Origin: Candidatus Loosdrechtia aerotolerans
GTDB lineage: Bacteria; Planctomycetota; Brocadiia; Brocadiales; Brocadiaceae
Assembly: GCA_021646405.1 (NCBI GenBank)
Contig: SOER01000005.1
Location: 82,305 to 146,304 of the forward strand
Direction of reading: 5' to 3'
Length of the DNA stretch: 64,000 bases
Below the pieces are notes generated by a model, which ran no database searches, was not told the DNA's origin, and saw only the letters and a list, made by a program, of their open reading frames with translations. The first letter of the stretch is position 1, and each line of letters starts with the position of its first letter. Below, in pieces: positions 54,840 to 64,000 of the stretch. The position numbers and the translations under genes were made by a program.

Positions 54840-57650
54840 TTAATAGCTATGAATCACTGCACTGCACCTGTCACAGATCATTGGATGTTCTTTGTCTTCT
54901 CCTACACTTTCTCTGAAGTTCCAGCATCTTTCACATTTCCGGTGCTGTGATACGCTACACTCAATCCAGAGATCGGGTAGTAATTCTCCCTTTACTGCTT
55001 TCGGTGGAACATCCTTACCTAATTTTACTTCGGATACAATGAATATTGCGGGAAGGTCTTTCTCGTAATCCTTCAGAAATTGGTAGAAATCCTCATTTTT
55101 TGTATAAAGATTTACCGATGCCTCTAAAGAATTACCTATCACCTTGGCTGCACGCATTTTTTCAAGTTCTCTCGCTACATCAGCCCTGATATTGATTAGC
55201 TTTTGCCATCTTTCATTTAAAGAATTATCAATCCAGTCCGGGTTATATTCCGGAAATGTTGCGAGATGAATGCTCGGAACATCTTCGTCTTTATAAGGGG
55301 TTACCGACCATACCTCTTCTGCTGTATGAACAATTATTGGTGCAGATAGTTTCACCAGGCCGAGGAGTAGGGAGTATAGTACGGTCTGTGCAGCACGGCG
55401 CTCTTTTGAATCTTTCGCAAAGGTATACAACCTGTCCTTCAGGATGTCTAAATAAAAAGCGCTCATTTCTACCGAACAAAAGTTGTAAAGGGTATGAAAA
55501 ATCCGGTGGAATTGCAGGGATTCATAGTCCCGGGTAATGCCTTTGATCAATTCCTGGAGTTTATGCAATGCCCAGCGGTCTATTTCCAATAGTTCTTTAT
55601 AGGGAATTGTATGCGCCCCAGGATCAAAATCGTAGAGGTTACTGAGTAAATACCGGAAAGTATTCCTGATACGCCTGTACGCATCGGCGCATCTGTGAAT
55701 GAGATTATAGGATACACTCATATCATGCTGATAATCCAAAGATGATGTCCATAACCTGAGGACATCTGCGCCAAACTCCCGTAAGGCATCTTCAACGGAT
55801 ATGAAGTTTCCGAGGGATTTAGACATCTTCTCACCCTTCTCATCAACAACAAATCCGTGCGTTAACACCGATTTAAAAGGTGCCTTATCCCATGCGCATA
55901 CAGACGGAAGCAATGAAAGCTGGAACCACCCACGGTACTGGTCGGTTCCCTCGAGATAAAGATGGGCCGGATATGCTAATTCCCTGCGCTTCTGTAAAAC
56001 GGCATAATGGCTTGATCCTGATTCAAACCACACATCAAAAATATCCATTTCTTTTTCAAACCGTGTACTCCCACACTGCAAACACTTAGTATCTGACGGT
56101 AAGAAGTAGGATACATCCTTATAAAACCACGTATCAGCACCCTCTAACTCAAATTTATCCCTGACGAAATTTATTACCTCCTTGCTTACCAGTACTTCAT
56201 TACAGTCGACACAATAAAAGGCAGGAATCGGCACCCCCCATGACCGCTGACGGGAGATACACCAGTCCGGGCGCTCTGATACCATCTTTGCCATTCGGTT
56301 CTCCCCCCAGGAGGGTATCCATGCAGTCCGCTGTATCTCTTCTAATACCCTTCGGCGCAAATTGTTATGGTCGAGGCCAACAAACCACTGTTCTGTTGCC
56401 CTGAAGATAACCGGATTCTTACAACGCCAGCAATGGGGATATGAATGAGTATAATCTGTCTTATAGAGAAGCGATCCTGTATCCTCTAATTTCTTTGTTA
56501 TCGTGGCGTTTCCTTCCCTGATATTCTGCCCGGCAAATTCTCCTGCTTCATCGGTAAACACACCGACGGCATTAACAGGACTTATCACAGGAAGATGGTA
56601 TTTAATACCAGTAAGATAGTCCTCCTGACCGTGTCCCGGTGCTATATGAACACAGCCTGTACCATCCGATAAGGTTACATAATGCGCCATGACAACAGGC
56701 CCCGTTCGGTCCATAAACGGGTGTTTGTACTTTATACCCTCCAGTGCCCGTCCGTACACTTTACCGATATATTCGTATTCCTTAATGCCTATCGCAGACA
56801 TAACGATATCCACCCTTTTCTCTGCAAGGATGGTAATTTCTTTCTTTTGCGTCTTCGGATGTGTATAACGAATAGCGGCATATTCATAATCCGGGTGAAG
56901 TGCTATCGCAAGATTTGCCGGAAGCGTCCACGGGGTAGTGGTCCATATCATTACCGATACCGTATCGCTGCCAACGCTTTCAAACAGACCCCCAACGGCA
57001 TCAATAGTCTTAAAGTTTACGTAAACAGACGGGCTTGTCTCATTATGATATTCGAGTTCCGCCTCTGCCAGGGCCGTCTGGCACCGCATACACCAATGAA
57101 TCGGTTTCCGGCTTCTGTATATATATCCTTTTTCCACAAGCCGCCCGAACACTTCAATAATACCCGCCTCATAACCGGGTTTAAACGTCAGGTAGGGATC
57201 TTCCCAATCCCCCATTACACCCAGTGCTTTAAATTGTATTTTCTGAAGCTTCACAAATTTTTCTGCATATTTTTTACACTTCTTTCGTATTTCCGGTTTG
57301 GTCAGATGTTTAATCTCCTCGCCGACTTCCTGCATTACCCGGTGTTCAATCGGAAGACCGTGGCAATCCCAACCGGGAATATACGGTGCGTCGTATCCTT
57401 TCATCGTGTGGAAGCGGATAACAAAATCTTTTAATATCTTATTTAACCCGGTTCCGATATGTATTTCCCCGGTAGGGTAAGGGGGACCATCATGGAGAAT
57501 ATATTTTTCTTTACCTGCACGTGCTTTCCGTATCTGATTATACAGTTGTTCTCTTTCCCAGTTCTTCTGGATCGCAGGCTCTTTCTCATGTAAATTCGCC
57601 TTCATGGGAAATTTTGTCGTAGGTAAATTAAGCGTTTTTTTATAGTCCAT
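54840..57650 (-). CDS. ileS: Isoleucyl-tRNA synthetase
   Basis: 936 residues, full length. The HIGH-type motif is GEIHIGTG, the KMSKS motif is EKMSKSLGN, and the C-terminal zinc site is CERCWNF and CDRCSAV. The editing domain is present between. This is the bacterial (IleS1-like) form. It charges tRNA-Ile with isoleucine in the cytoplasm. No T-box leader was seen upstream. The gene ends the ResB-to-ileS run on the minus strand. Confidence 0.98.
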   Translation of the reverse strand: MDYKKTLNLPTTKFPMKANLHEKEPAIQKNWEREQLYNQIRKARAGKEKYILHDGPPYPTGEIHIGTGLNKILKDFVIRFHTMKGYDAPYIPGWDCHGLPIEHRVMQEVGEEIKHLTKPEIRKKCKKYAEKFVKLQKIQFKALGVMGDWEDPYLTFKPGYEAGIIEVFGRLVEKGYIYRSRKPIHWCMRCQTALAEAELEYHNETSPSVYVNFKTIDAVGGLFESVGSDTVSVMIWTTTPWTLPANLAIALHPDYEYAAIRYTHPKTQKKEITILAEKRVDIVMSAIGIKEYEYIGKVYGRALEGIKYKHPFMDRTGPVVMAHYVTLSDGTGCVHIAPGHGQEDYLTGIKYHLPVISPVNAVGVFTDEAGEFAGQNIREGNATITKKLEDTGSLLYKTDYTHSYPHCWRCKNPVIFRATEQWFVGLDHNNLRRRVLEEIQRTAWIPSWGENRMAKMVSERPDWCISRQRSWGVPIPAFYCVDCNEVLVSKEVINFVRDKFELEGADTWFYKDVSYFLPSDTKCLQCGSTRFEKEMDIFDVWFESGSSHYAVLQKRRELAYPAHLYLEGTDQYRGWFQLSLLPSVCAWDKAPFKSVLTHGFVVDEKGEKMSKSLGNFISVEDALREFGADVLRLWTSSLDYQHDMSVSYNLIHRCADAYRRIRNTFRYLLSNLYDFDPGAHTIPYKELLEIDRWALHKLQELIKGITRDYESLQFHRIFHTLYNFCSVEMSAFYLDILKDRLYTFAKDSKERRAAQTVLYSLLLGLVKLSAPIIVHTAEEVWSVTPYKDEDVPSIHLATFPEYNPDWIDNSLNERWQKLINIRADVARELEKMRAAKVIGNSLEASVNLYTKNEDFYQFLKDYEKDLPAIFIVSEVKLGKDVPPKAVKGELLPDLWIECSVSQHRKCERCWNFRESVGEDKEHPMICDRCSAVIHSY

Positions 57651-57734
57651 ACCAGTAGTGTCCGGTTAGAGTTTGCATGTACTTAAACGGGAATCTTTTG
57701 TCCGTGCCTTATCTCATCTGCAAAACCGGAAATA

Positions 57735-58034
57735 TTAACATCTATCTTTCCGGTCGAGTAGGGATTCTAAATCATCAGGTGTTATTCCCTGAATCATGAT
57801 ACGTTTATCACGGGAAGATTCACCTGAAATGATATGAATAGAAGATTCATGAATATGGAGTGTATCTGCCAGCAGCTCAATTACGGCCTTGTTCGCCTTT
57901 CCCTTTTCAGCCGCAGCGGTAACAGCTAATTTCAGGCGCCCCCCGTAGTTGCCGATAATACGATTTTTGCTTGAACAGGGCTGAGTCCGGATGGATACAA
58001 TAACACCCGACTCAGTGGTAACGATATCGAGCAT
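57735..58034 (-). CDS. DUF167 (YggU) family protein
   Basis: 99 residues with the family core: VSIRTQPCSSKNRI, LKLAVTAAAEKGKANKAVIELLA and the GESSRDKRIMI strand. The function is unknown. It starts one base after the acylphosphatase stop, so the two are co-transcribed. Confidence 0.92.
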   Translation of the reverse strand: MLDIVTTESGVIVSIRTQPCSSKNRIIGNYGGRLKLAVTAAAEKGKANKAVIELLADTLHIHESSIHIISGESSRDKRIMIQGITPDDLESLLDRKDRC

Positions 58035-58035
58035 G

Positions 58036-58314
58036 CTAATAAATTATCGAAAAGTCATCAAATTCCCCGGTATGCTCCTCCCAATGTATATCCATATCTT
58101 CAACAATAGCCCCGGACGGACCTTTTTTGCACCAGTCGAGGATTTTCTCTACTGCATCTTTTTTACCTTCAAATACCGCTTCGACACTTCCATCCCCGCG
58201 ATTCTTTATCCATCCTTTAATACCCAGTGTCAATGCCCTCTCCCTGGCAGAAGAACGAAAAAACACGCCCTGAACCACCCCGCGCACAGAAACATGTACT
58301 CTTGATACAGGCAT
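58036..58314 (-). CDS. acyP: Acylphosphatase
   Basis: 92 residues with the acylphosphatase signature VRGVVQGVFFRSSARERA (catalytic Arg) and, further on, the asparagine in GWIKNRGDGSVEAVFEG. It hydrolyses acyl-phosphates in the cytoplasm. It lies 38 bp after ccsA in the same direction. Confidence 0.95.
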   Translation of the reverse strand: MPVSRVHVSVRGVVQGVFFRSSARERALTLGIKGWIKNRGDGSVEAVFEGKKDAVEKILDWCKKGPSGAIVEDMDIHWEEHTGEFDDFSIIY

Positions 58315-58352
58315 GTTCTATCCTCTCCGGTAATCATTCCCTCCCCGGGTAA

Positions 58353-59201
58353 CTATTGGGATCCATAAATATGTTCACTATCGGCTGCAGACGGCAAATA
58401 GTTTAACCCCATAAAGGTAAAATTCACAATTCCAAAAGAGATCAGCAGCCAGATTGATAACACAACTGACATTTTCGATTTACTGACACTCATTTTCGGT
58501 AAAACAAGAGGCGTATGCAAATATACTAAATATGCAAACCAGGTAATTAAGGACCATGTTTCTTTTGGGTCCCATGACCAGTAATCACCCCATGCCTTTT
58601 TTGCCCAAATCGCACCGGTAACCATACCTAAAGTAAGGAAGGGAAACCCGAATGCAACGATCTTGTAACTCAGCTTATCAAAATTCCGCGGTGATATCTC
58701 TGCTCCCTCATTGCCGGCATTTTCTTTCCTTTTCTTGGTAAACGGTTTGATTACCAAATAGATAATACTGGTGACAAACGAGATACCAAAGGCCGCATAA
58801 CCAAGCATATAGGTAATAACATGAATAAGCATCCAGTTACTCTTTAATGCCGGCATAATGGGTCTGATAGTATCGTCCTGAAGCGTCGCATAAAAGAGTA
58901 TCAGCATCGCTAAAATAGATGCCAGTGCCCCTACTACTCTGAAGTTATAAACAAATTCGAAAATGATATATACAAAGGACGTACAACATGCATAAAATAC
59001 CAGTGATTCATAGAGATTCGAAAAAGGCGGATGACCGGCTACGATAGAACGATGTATAACCAGTCCTAGATTAAAACAGAAAGCCAAAATAAGTAGCCCT
59101 AAAGACGCCCACCGCGTACCGGACGACATCCAGATCTCCCTTATTACATATGCAATGGATGCTACTATATAAACAATTAAGGTAATATTTATCAAACTCA
59201 T
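58353..59201 (-). CDS. ccsA: Cytochrome c biogenesis protein CcsA/ResC
   Basis: 282 residues with about eight membrane helices and the tryptophan-rich heme-handling signature WGDYWSWDPKETWSL. Conserved histidines sit in the helices around it. In System II, CcsA works with ResB to carry heme to the outside and attach it to CxxCH motifs. It starts six bases after resB, so they form one operon. Confidence 0.95.
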   Translation of the reverse strand: MSLINITLIVYIVASIAYVIREIWMSSGTRWASLGLLILAFCFNLGLVIHRSIVAGHPPFSNLYESLVFYACCTSFVYIIFEFVYNFRVVGALASILAMLILFYATLQDDTIRPIMPALKSNWMLIHVITYMLGYAAFGISFVTSIIYLVIKPFTKKRKENAGNEGAEISPRNFDKLSYKIVAFGFPFLTLGMVTGAIWAKKAWGDYWSWDPKETWSLITWFAYLVYLHTPLVLPKMSVSKSKMSVVLSIWLLISFGIVNFTFMGLNYLPSAADSEHIYGSQ

Positions 59202-59207
59202 GTACTT

Positions 59208-61070
59208 TTATACCTCCGCCTCTCTTTTTTGTCTTTTTCGTAGAAATGGCTTTACATAAAATATGAATACAACGCCAACACATAGCGCTCCAAAGCCAGC
59301 ATACGCTATCGGAATACCGGGATCCTTAACAATTTGCAACCCGGAATACTTTCCCCCTTCCGGGTCATAACTCGACTGGTATATAACATAACCTTTATAC
59401 TGTAACGGGTCATTCACCCGGATTGTTTTTTTCATAACTGTTTGGCCATCTTCCAGGATTCTCAATTTACTGGTAAAGTGCTTAATCGAATCACCCGTAG
59501 ATTCATAGAGAAGGGCAAAATTATTATCGGGATACCAGGTGGCATACTGGTTACTGGCAAACAGCCATTCCTCCTTCTTTCCACGCGGTCCGTCAATCTC
59601 GACGAGAATAGCAGGTACCCCGACCTCGTCTGATTTTTTTATGACTTCTTGTGTAAAATCGAAGGACGGAAAATATTCGGATACCATAATCTGGTTATTT
59701 GCATCCCCGACAGGGTATCTTTTTCTTAATTCCCATGGTGTGGTTTCTGTAACACGTCTGTCCTTTATATCAACGATTACCTGTTTTTCCGGCGATTGCA
59801 GTACCATCACCGTATTCTTCGCCATATAGGCACCTGCAATCCCGTCGCACGCGAGCTTCACATTTGAATATTTTGCAGGGTGCATTTTGTCCCAATCGGG
59901 AAATTTTTCGAATACCCACCGGGTTTCAGTACCATCAGGACCACTAATCTCAACCTGGGCTGCGGGATTATCAGGCGGCTGCTCATTCAGGGGTCTTCGG
60001 TCCCCATAGTTCAGTACATACTGTAAAACCCTTACCGTGTGATTGGTCCCTTCAGGTTTAAATACCCTGTTCACCTCCAGCGGATACTCCTGGATTTGTC
60101 CGGATATTGCAATGGTTAACTTCGGGTGTGCAGACCCAACAGAGCTAATAAACGTATCCAGTTCCTCCTGTGAGGGCAGCCAAACATATTCAATACGCAA
60201 ATTTTGTTTTCTGTCATCGTATGAATTACGCTCATTCGCCAATAGCCATCCTTCAGCTACGGCATCTTCAGAACCGAACAGGCTTACAAAAATAGCAGGA
60301 TTATCCGGATTATCAGATGCATTTACCGGTTCCTGCTTTAATTCGGCATCCGGAACGTAGTCCTTAATCGTTACCCGATAATCTGACCCTGGGATCCGGT
60401 GCCTTTTTCCGGGACGTACGTCTAATGCCTTCTGACGATCCTTGTCTTTGACGTACGATACTAATTGAAACTTCGGTTCATTTTTCTCGAGGATAAAGTC
60501 ATCCAGGGCAATGCTAAACGGCAAACTCTTCTTTACGTAATCTATATTTCCCTGCCGGTTAATTACTTCTGTAAGGTAATAATCTACTGACCTTCCCTCA
60601 TAAACATTAACACCGCCTTTTACCCCTAATTGGAATTTTACAACACCACCTATCAATATTAAAATAAGGCTGAGGTGGGTAAGAATAAATCCAGTCTGGA
60701 GAATAGTATTTCTCCACCGTTTAATGGTACAGCAGATAAGATTGGCGCAGAGTAACAGTAACAGAAATGAAAACCAGTGCGAGTAGAATACATTATTTAA
60801 CTGCGTTATCCTGAAGAAGGTGGCAAGCCCATACCCATACCTCGCAGTATACTCGTCGAACGTCCTTCCCTGGAGGATCACCGTTCCCAGGACACAGGCC
60901 ACAACCATTATCAAGATAATTACTACCGCAAGTTTTACTGAACAAAGAAATTGCCAGACTTTATTTGATTCCTGAGTCCTGCGCTGGTTTACCGCCAGTC
61001 CTTTTCCCGTCTTACCTCTATCATTTTTAGATTCTACTTGCGTTGTAGGTTGATTTTTTACGCTTTCCAC
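59208..61070 (-). CDS. resB: Cytochrome c biogenesis protein ResB
   Basis: 620 residues. Three membrane helices lie near the N-terminus (about 40-60, 92-110, 125-145), followed by a large periplasmic domain and a last helix near 595. Recognised segments are GTVILQG near the first helix and YKGYVIYQSSYDPEGG before the last. It pairs with CcsA (ResC) and needs reduced apocytochromes, which DsbD supports. It is the first gene of the minus-strand unit. The 300 bp between it and the OmpA-like gene contain nothing I can name. Confidence 0.93.
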   Translation of the reverse strand: MESVKNQPTTQVESKNDRGKTGKGLAVNQRRTQESNKVWQFLCSVKLAVVIILIMVVACVLGTVILQGRTFDEYTARYGYGLATFFRITQLNNVFYSHWFSFLLLLLCANLICCTIKRWRNTILQTGFILTHLSLILILIGGVVKFQLGVKGGVNVYEGRSVDYYLTEVINRQGNIDYVKKSLPFSIALDDFILEKNEPKFQLVSYVKDKDRQKALDVRPGKRHRIPGSDYRVTIKDYVPDAELKQEPVNASDNPDNPAIFVSLFGSEDAVAEGWLLANERNSYDDRKQNLRIEYVWLPSQEELDTFISSVGSAHPKLTIAISGQIQEYPLEVNRVFKPEGTNHTVRVLQYVLNYGDRRPLNEQPPDNPAAQVEISGPDGTETRWVFEKFPDWDKMHPAKYSNVKLACDGIAGAYMAKNTVMVLQSPEKQVIVDIKDRRVTETTPWELRKRYPVGDANNQIMVSEYFPSFDFTQEVIKKSDEVGVPAILVEIDGPRGKKEEWLFASNQYATWYPDNNFALLYESTGDSIKHFTSKLRILEDGQTVMKKTIRVNDPLQYKGYVIYQSSYDPEGGKYSGLQIVKDPGIPIAYAGFGALCVGVVFIFYVKPFLRKRQKREAEV

Positions 61071-61369
61071 GTTAACAAAACCTGTAATAAAAAATAGTTA
61101 ATATAATACACAATAATTAAGATTTACAAACCATGAATAATCTAAGTGTCCTTGAAGTGATGGAATCTCTGGACGATTTTGGGTTGTTATAATCTGGTCT
61201 GAGAATTGTGGGTAAAGCAGATCAGCCGTATCAAATTTTCTTACACGTATAATTTACTAACCAAAGCCTCTCTCTAACAATCTCACACAAAGAAACACTA
61301 CTCATTACCTGCTATCAATTACATCAACGACCCCTGGAAAAATAATTACCACAACCAGCTTAAAATAAG

Positions 61370-62131
61370 CTATTTCCCCCCACTCTCTTCTAGTTCATAA
61401 AGTATATCTTCTCTATTCTCACCGTACGTCGTGTTGTAAGATGTTTCTTCCGGAAAAACCTCTTCAGTTGATAAAACATCCTTTGGCGGTAATGAAGCCA
61501 TAGAGGATACTATAAGGAATTCCACCCTCCTGTTCTGTTTTTTCCCTGCCGCCGTATTATTAGGTGCTATAGGACGGTTCGGACCAAAACCAGCGATATG
61601 AATCCTTTTCTCCGTTAAATGCTCATTCTTTGTTAAAAAGTGAAATACACTAAGCGCCCGTGCCGCTGATAAATGGTGATTAGAATTCCATAAATGCTTC
61701 GTTTTTCTGATAGGGTCGGCATCCGTATGACCATCAATCCTAATGGAGGTCGATGGATTCTCGTCAAGGAATTCAGCAACTTTTCTTAAGGCAGTTTCAC
61801 CCTGAGGCTTTACTGTTGCCATCCCGGAATCAAATAATATCGTTTCCGGGAAAAGCAATACCGGTCCTTCTACCGTATCTCTGACACTTACCCCTCCCCC
61901 GATTGATGTTGCAAGCGCCCTCAGCTTACTCATTTCTTCTTCACTCGCCCTCAGCTTATGGGAGAGAGAGTTTAATTGCCCTTTTAAGTTTCCAATTTCC
62001 TCAGACTGATCCCGTATGGTAATTGCCTGTCTTCTGTTTAAATCCCTTAGCTCGTTCAACTCAGCGCAACCCGATACTCCCATAGATGCTAATAAAACAA
62101 AAGGTATGATATATTTCTTATATTTGAACAT
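61370..62131 (-). CDS. OmpA-family lipoprotein
   Basis: 253 residues from the ATG at 62131, chosen for GGAGGGG upstream. A lipoprotein signal ends in VSGC. A coiled coil (about 25-75) follows, then an OmpA-like peptidoglycan-binding domain with IRIDGHTDADPI, LSAARALSV and NRRVEFLI. It links outer membrane and cell wall, or belongs to a larger envelope machine. It sits alone. Confidence 0.92.
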   Translation of the reverse strand: MFKYKKYIIPFVLLASMGVSGCAELNELRDLNRRQAITIRDQSEEIGNLKGQLNSLSHKLRASEEEMSKLRALATSIGGGVSVRDTVEGPVLLFPETILFDSGMATVKPQGETALRKVAEFLDENPSTSIRIDGHTDADPIRKTKHLWNSNHHLSAARALSVFHFLTKNEHLTEKRIHIAGFGPNRPIAPNNTAAGKKQNRRVEFLIVSSMASLPPKDVLSTEEVFPEETSYNTTYGENREDILYELEESGGK

Positions 62132-62291
62132 CTTTTTTCCCCTCCATCGGGTGGCAAAAACAAAATGCAACTGTGATACTATGATACTATACTGAGGTTA
62201 CTAAAATATTTTATAAAGGTAAACTATAACATATCGTCGTAATTATTTTCAAGCGTTTTTTAGTGAATTTTTATTCCTGGATTTCGCATAT

Positions 62292-62678
62292 CTACACTTT
62301 ATAAACCTTCTCAGGATCAAATATCCTGTTTTCCGTAATTTGAATACTATCTGTTCCGGGAACATACTCGCGGTAATAACATGTCTTATACCCTGCATGA
62401 CACGCAGCTACATGCTGCTCTACGAGAAACACAAGGGAGTTCCCCTCACAATCAAAAAATACCTTTTTCACGGTTTGAATATGACCCGAACTTTCTCCTT
62501 TTATCATTAATCTATTTTGTGAGCGGCGAAATACGTGCACTTTACCGGTTTCTATTGTTTTTACAACAGCGTCTCTGTTCATATAACAAAGGGTAAGTAC
62601 CTTCCCGTCCCCTTCATCAACAATTACTGATGGAATAAGCCCCTTTTCATTAAAATGTAATTTCTCTAATAATTGCAT
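62292..62678 (-). CDS. hisI: Phosphoribosyl-AMP cyclohydrolase
   Basis: 128 residues, the size of a stand-alone HisI. Conserved parts are MNRDAVVKTIETGKVHVF, KGESSGH, the metal motif (here DCEGNSL), and CHAGYKTCYYR. It opens the adenine ring of phosphoribosyl-AMP in histidine synthesis. The usual D-C-D-x-D metal site reads D-C-E-G-N, so two of three ligands differ from the textbook form. No other his gene is adjacent. Confidence 0.93.
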   Translation of the reverse strand: MQLLEKLHFNEKGLIPSVIVDEGDGKVLTLCYMNRDAVVKTIETGKVHVFRRSQNRLMIKGESSGHIQTVKKVFFDCEGNSLVFLVEQHVAACHAGYKTCYYREYVPGTDSIQITENRIFDPEKVYKV

Positions 62679-62755
62679 TTTTAAAATCTCTCCTGTTTAT
62701 TATTTTCCATTTTAAATTTCTTCCCTTCTCCTGAATCCTGAACCTGAGGGTTACC

Positions 62756-62890
62756 AACATGTCACTCCTCTGGAGCTTACTATGGAGGTACATTCTCGTT
62801 CTATTAATATACCGCTCCTGACGGAGCCCTTCTCTTATGCCCCGCTTCCGCTATTCATATTTCATCCCTACGGGGTTATTTTCAAAGAAC
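62756..62890. repeat. Dispersed element with gctcc/ggagc palindromes, copy 3
   Basis: Contains gtcactcctctggagctta, ccgctcctgacggagc and the tail catccctacggggttatttt, as at 9494 and 16361. It fills most of the space between hisI and thiE. Confidence 0.6.
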
Positions 62891-63546
62891 TACAGCGTTA
62901 TCAATTTTTTTGTCATTTCGATCTTCTGACATATACGCCGGGCGGTATCCTCCGGATCCCCGGCCAGTGTAATACTTGAGATAACAGCAATTCCGTCTGC
63001 TCCTTTTGTCATAACGGTTTCCACGTCCTTTTCATGAATTCCGCCCAGAGCAATAATCGGTATCTGTATCTCACTTTTTAACTTTTTAATAATATCAGGA
63101 CCGGTAGGTTCAAGAAGCCCTGCCTTTGAAGGCGTGGGGAAAATAGGTCCAAAGGTTATATAATCTGCCTGATTATCCCGGGCCTGCAAGGCCTCCCGGC
63201 TATTATGGGTAGATACCCCTATAAGCTTCTCACGACCAAGTAATTTCCGCACTACGGGATATGGTAAAGATTGCCATCCCAAATGTACACCATCAGCTTC
63301 TACAGCGAGGGCAATATCAACCCTGTCGTTGATAATTAAGTTTGCTTTAAAATCCAGGGTTATCTTTCTTAGTTCACGGGCAAGAGAGTGAAGTGCATCG
63401 GTTGTAAGGTCTTTTTCTCTCATCTGAACTGTTTTCACACCGCCTTTTAGTACTGATACCACGGTATCGAAAAGAGATCGTTTACAAAGGTTTCTATCAG
63501 TAATGAATGTAAAGAAGAGATTATGTATAGAGTGTTTTTTTGTCAT
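62890..63546 (-). CDS. thiE: Thiamine-phosphate synthase
   Basis: 218 residues. Conserved segments are VQMREKDL, LIINDRVDIALAVEADGVHLG, IGVSTHNSREA, and FGPIFPTPSK, with IIALGGIHE near the end. It joins the pyrimidine and thiazole parts of thiamine. No other thiamine gene is in view. Confidence 0.95.
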   Translation of the reverse strand: MTKKHSIHNLFFTFITDRNLCKRSLFDTVVSVLKGGVKTVQMREKDLTTDALHSLARELRKITLDFKANLIINDRVDIALAVEADGVHLGWQSLPYPVVRKLLGREKLIGVSTHNSREALQARDNQADYITFGPIFPTPSKAGLLEPTGPDIIKKLKSEIQIPIIALGGIHEKDVETVMTKGADGIAVISSITLAGDPEDTARRICQKIEMTKKLITL

Positions 63547-63595
63547 AATGATACAGATCTATAATTTTAATACTTTTCCCTCCCCCTTAATCCCA

Positions 63596-64000
63596 TATGC
63601 ATCAAGTTAAGCCTTCGGGACTTTTGTCTGTTGTAAAGATGCAGGGCAAGGCTTTAGCCTTGCTTTCCCGCCAGAATACCTGTACGGGGAGGCAACCCTA
63701 AAGGGTCGCCCTACTTTGAAATCCCTAAGCATGTACTTAACCCCAAAGGGGTGAAATGATTATAGCAAAAGAATAAACCACAGACTAATAACCCCGAAGG
63801 GGTGACATTATGAAGCTGTTAGTTCGACAAGCTTACTACAAGGTTTTGGCACCACCGTTCCGGGTTAGCTGTCATTTTCATTTTTTATTTACAAGTATGT
63901 CACCCCTTCGGGGTTTACAATTCTTCTGAGGTCTTTTGCTATAATCATGGCATCCCTTCGGGATTAAAAACAATTGAACATAAAGAATCACTGTTGCATC
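63596..64000. repeat. 390-bp dispersed repeat family, copy 3 (runs off the window)
   Basis: Begins just after a catatgcatcaag end like those of the palindromic element. It is nearly identical to 22217-22560 but carries the extra block with aaccacagactaataacccc also seen at 54617. It may continue past base 64000. Confidence 0.75.

Overview
The window reads as one chromosomal stretch of a Gram-negative, AT-rich bacterium. My best guess is an anammox-type planctomycete (Brocadiales, Candidatus Brocadia-like). This is inferred from System II cytochrome c maturation genes (ResB/CcsA), a secreted SBBP beta-propeller protein, lipid A/LPS-type genes (a Kdo-kinase-like protein and a heptosyltransferase) and many short dispersed palindromic repeats. 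No 16S rRNA, tRNA or diagnostic anammox gene is present, so the assignment is not proven.

Layout. 0-13 kb is mostly housekeeping: Hsp20, hemC, dsbD, plsY, a Kdo-kinase-like gene, a heptosyltransferase, a polyprenyl diphosphate synthase, tatA, an MBL hydrolase, nikR and a DUF481 outer-membrane protein. 13-31 kb holds a secreted SBBP-repeat protein, a YhaO/YhaN-like nuclease-ATPase pair, a 1637-residue superfamily I helicase fused to an MTES-type nuclease domain, and a caspase-like (clan CD) protein with C-terminal propeller/lectin-like repeats. 31-45 kb is an accessory zone. It has attC-like recombination sites that frame gene cassettes but no integron integrase in the window. It also carries several PDDEXK nucleases, a frameshifted restriction-modification pair, a dense set of toxin-antitoxin modules (HigBA, HicAB, BrnTA, DUF4160/DUF2442 and a PIN/RHH remnant), decayed REP-associated transposases, and the 5' end of a group IIC intron.

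45.6-54 kb is the most unusual part: a RiPP-type cluster on the minus strand. It contains a 55-residue precursor-like peptide, an HPr-kinase-like protein, a radical SAM protein, a PqqD-type recognition protein, a lasso-type B2 transglutaminase-fold protease and a nucleotidyltransferase. It has the accessory parts of a lasso peptide cluster without a lasso cyclase. Its precursor carries a duplicated leader motif and only about six or seven residues after it. An M6-type metalloprotease and a small secreted protein lie just upstream.

54.8-63.5 kb returns to housekeeping: ileS, a DUF167 protein, acylphosphatase, ccsA, resB, an OmpA-like lipoprotein, hisI and thiE. At least five families of dispersed repeats are scattered over the intergenic spaces, and one repeat lies in frame inside the SBBP gene. 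Several accessory genes carry single-base frameshifts, which may be real decay or indel errors.
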